A stretch of 64,000 nucleotides of DNA from G963668655 sp963668655 (GTDB lineage Bacteria > Myxococcota_A > SURF-8), in the NCBI GenBank assembly GCA_963668655.2, contig CAXXPQ010000002.1, forward strand, positions 1 to 64,000, read 5' to 3'. Positions 62,898 through 64,000 of the stretch are shown here, in pieces (within the stretch, counting starts at the first letter, position 1; every line of letters starts with the position of its first letter). The translations under genes were made by a program, and so were the position numbers. The notes under the pieces were generated by a model that saw nothing but the letters and a program-made list of their open reading frames with translations, was not told the origin of the DNA and searched no databases.

Positions 62898-63257
62898 TTA
62901 CACGTACAGCTTGAAGCGCAGGACGCCGGTGGCGGTCGCGATCACTTCGCCCACGGCGAACTCGCCCTGGCCCTTGACCTTCAGCTTGCCGGTGGCGTCG
63001 CAGGCGAGTTCGTCACCGGGGACGGGCGTGCCCACGAAGACGTCCGTCTCGTAGATGCCGCCCAGGCAGAACACGCCGCCCAGCTCGCCGTCCTTGGTGG
63101 TCTTCTCCAGCAGGCCGAAGCTGCGTTTCGTAGGATCGGTGTTGACCGAAAACTCGTTGTCGCCGGAGAGACGCACGAGCTGTCCCGCGCTTCCTCCTCC
63201 GGTGATCGCCCCGAGGCCGTAACGGAAGCCCGGAGCCAGCGGTTGCACGTAAGGCAT
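62898..63257 (-). CDS. Capsid decoration/cement protein
   Basis: 119 residues. RYGLGAITGGGSAGQLVRLS and FVGTPVPGDELACDATGKLK with a short C-terminal strand are typical of DUF2190-like decoration proteins that precede the major capsid gene. It would stabilise the capsid surface. Confidence 0.82.
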   Translation of the reverse strand: MPYVQPLAPGFRYGLGAITGGGSAGQLVRLSGDNEFSVNTDPTKRSFGLLEKTTKDGELGGVFCLGGIYETDVFVGTPVPGDELACDATGKLKVKGQGEFAVGEVIATATGVLRFKLYV

Positions 63258-63271
63258 GATTCACCTCCTCC

Positions 63272-64000
63272 TTAATCGCCCGCCGGGATTCCGGCGCGGT
63301 CCTTGTAGGCTGCCAGGAACCCGGTCGTGAGTTTGCCCTGCAGGTCCTCGGGCCGGGGATCGGTCGATCCGTGCGGTCGATGCCCGGCGTCGGACTTCAT
63401 GTCGCCCTGGGATTTCCCCTTCTTCTTGGGCGCGAAGGGATTCTTCTTCTTTTCCTTGGGGTCTTCCTCGTCCGGGTTGTCCTCGGCCTCGGGGTCCTCA
63501 TCCTCGTCCTTGGGCTTCTTCTTGCCTGCCGCGAAGGCCGACACCGTCTCCTCGGTGGCTCCGAAGGCGTCGTCCGACATCTTCATGAGTCGCTCGATCT
63601 CCGCCGTGCGCGAGGTCTCGTCGCCGAAGTCCCGTCCGGCCTCCTCCCACAGCGCCAGCAGCTTCTCAGCCTTGGCGCGGCGGATGCTGGCCTTGCGGGC
63701 GGCCTCGGCCTCGTCGAGCTTGCGCTGCAGCTCCTCGACCTGGGAGGCCAGCTTGTCGATCTCTCCCTGCTGCTTCTTGATCAGTTTCGTCTTCTCCGTA
63801 TCCGACATCTCCGCCGGATCGGGCGGGCCGTCCTCAGCCCCTTTCTTCTGTTTCTCTTTCTCGTCGGCCATCGATTGGTCTCCTTGTTCCGAAGTGTTGT
63901 GGCTGGCCACCTGGCGTATCTCCGCCCGTTCGTCCGCGCCCTCGCGGTCGAGCAGGCCCATGCCCGTGAAGGTGATCCCGTGCAGGATTTCGTAGACCGG
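63272..64000 (-). CDS. Prohead protease/scaffold protein, 5' end outside the window
   Basis: The frame is open to the window edge (43 residues beyond the internal ATG). The readable part begins with protease-end-like sequence (VYEILHGITFTGMGLLDREG), then an acidic, coiled-coil scaffold domain (ELQRKLDEAEAARKASIRRA), and a Lys/Glu-rich tail. An internal ATG at 63871 has AGGAG at good spacing and would give a 199-residue scaffold alone, as in Mu and lambda-type nested protease/scaffold genes. It lies just upstream of the decoration and capsid genes. Confidence 0.75.
   Translation of the reverse strand, partial: PVYEILHGITFTGMGLLDREGADERAEIRQVASHNTSEQGDQSMADEKEKQKKGAEDGPPDPAEMSDTEKTKLIKKQQGEIDKLASQVEELQRKLDEAEAARKASIRRAKAEKLLALWEEAGRDFGDETSRTAEIERLMKMSDDAFGATEETVSAFAAGKKKPKDEDEDPEAEDNPDEEDPKEKKKNPFAPKKKGKSQGDMKSDAGHRPHGSTDPRPEDLQGKLTTGFLAAYKDRAGIPAGD

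Overview
The window looks like an accessory region of a Gram-negative bacterial chromosome. It contains a remnant-rich tRNA-His locus, a defence island and most of the late (structural) region of a contractile-tailed prophage. GC-rich hairpin sequence beside the IS3 element, the insertion-sequence types and the mix of GC-rich prophage with AT-rich cargo remind me of Desulfovibrio-like Desulfobacterota. That is a weak guess, because no housekeeping protein-coding gene is present to test it.

Layout. (a) 1-5.1 kb is an AT-rich locus of apparently secreted proteins. Its first gene is broken by two IS5-family insertions, and its third gene carries a pentapeptide tandem repeat. (b) 5.1-11.7 kb is a graveyard of mobile DNA: an IS3 element, an orphan nuclease-like gene, fragments of a phage primase, an ISKra4-type transposase and a serine recombinase around an intact tRNA-His, and an integrase-core transposon that itself carries an IS5 copy. 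(c) 12-21.2 kb holds a STAND-type NTPase with a nuclease-like N-terminus, and a large DUF1998-type helicase damaged twice: its 5' end is a fusion with a different helicase gene, and a 7-bp tandem duplication shifts its frame. (d) 21.5-23.5 kb is a second, truncated copy of the prophage tail-protein-I and tail-fibre cassette. (e) 23.7-26.2 kb has a second, intact integrase-core transposon, a GNAT acetyltransferase and a third, truncated transposon copy.

(f) 26.2-43.6 kb is a cargo island with everything on the minus strand, made of three apparent operons. The first encodes a C5 cytosine methylase, a double-GHKL kinase-like ATPase, a receiver-domain protein and a Vsr endonuclease. The second encodes an XRE regulator followed by type III restriction-modification Mod and Res. 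The third encodes an XRE regulator, an oligopeptide-type ABC transporter (ATPase, binding protein, two permeases), a SIR2-domain protein and a radical-SAM protein. The third is the best candidate for an undescribed system: ATGA overlaps bind the ATPase to the binding protein and the permease to SIR2, and a promoter with an overlapping palindrome sits before its XRE gene. Both XRE genes are preceded by a promoter with a TAGC-type inverted repeat, so each operon can plausibly control itself.

(g) 43.65-64 kb is the prophage late operon, read right to left: scaffold/protease (cut by the window edge), decoration and major capsid proteins, connector genes, sheath, tube, a small lysis-like pair, tail chaperones joined by a -1 frameshift site, tape measure, baseplate hub/spike/wedge, tail protein I and tail fibre. 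The cargo island begins right after the tail fibre and ends at the second fibre cassette. The prophage or two related prophages have therefore probably carried or captured the defence genes beside their host-range genes.
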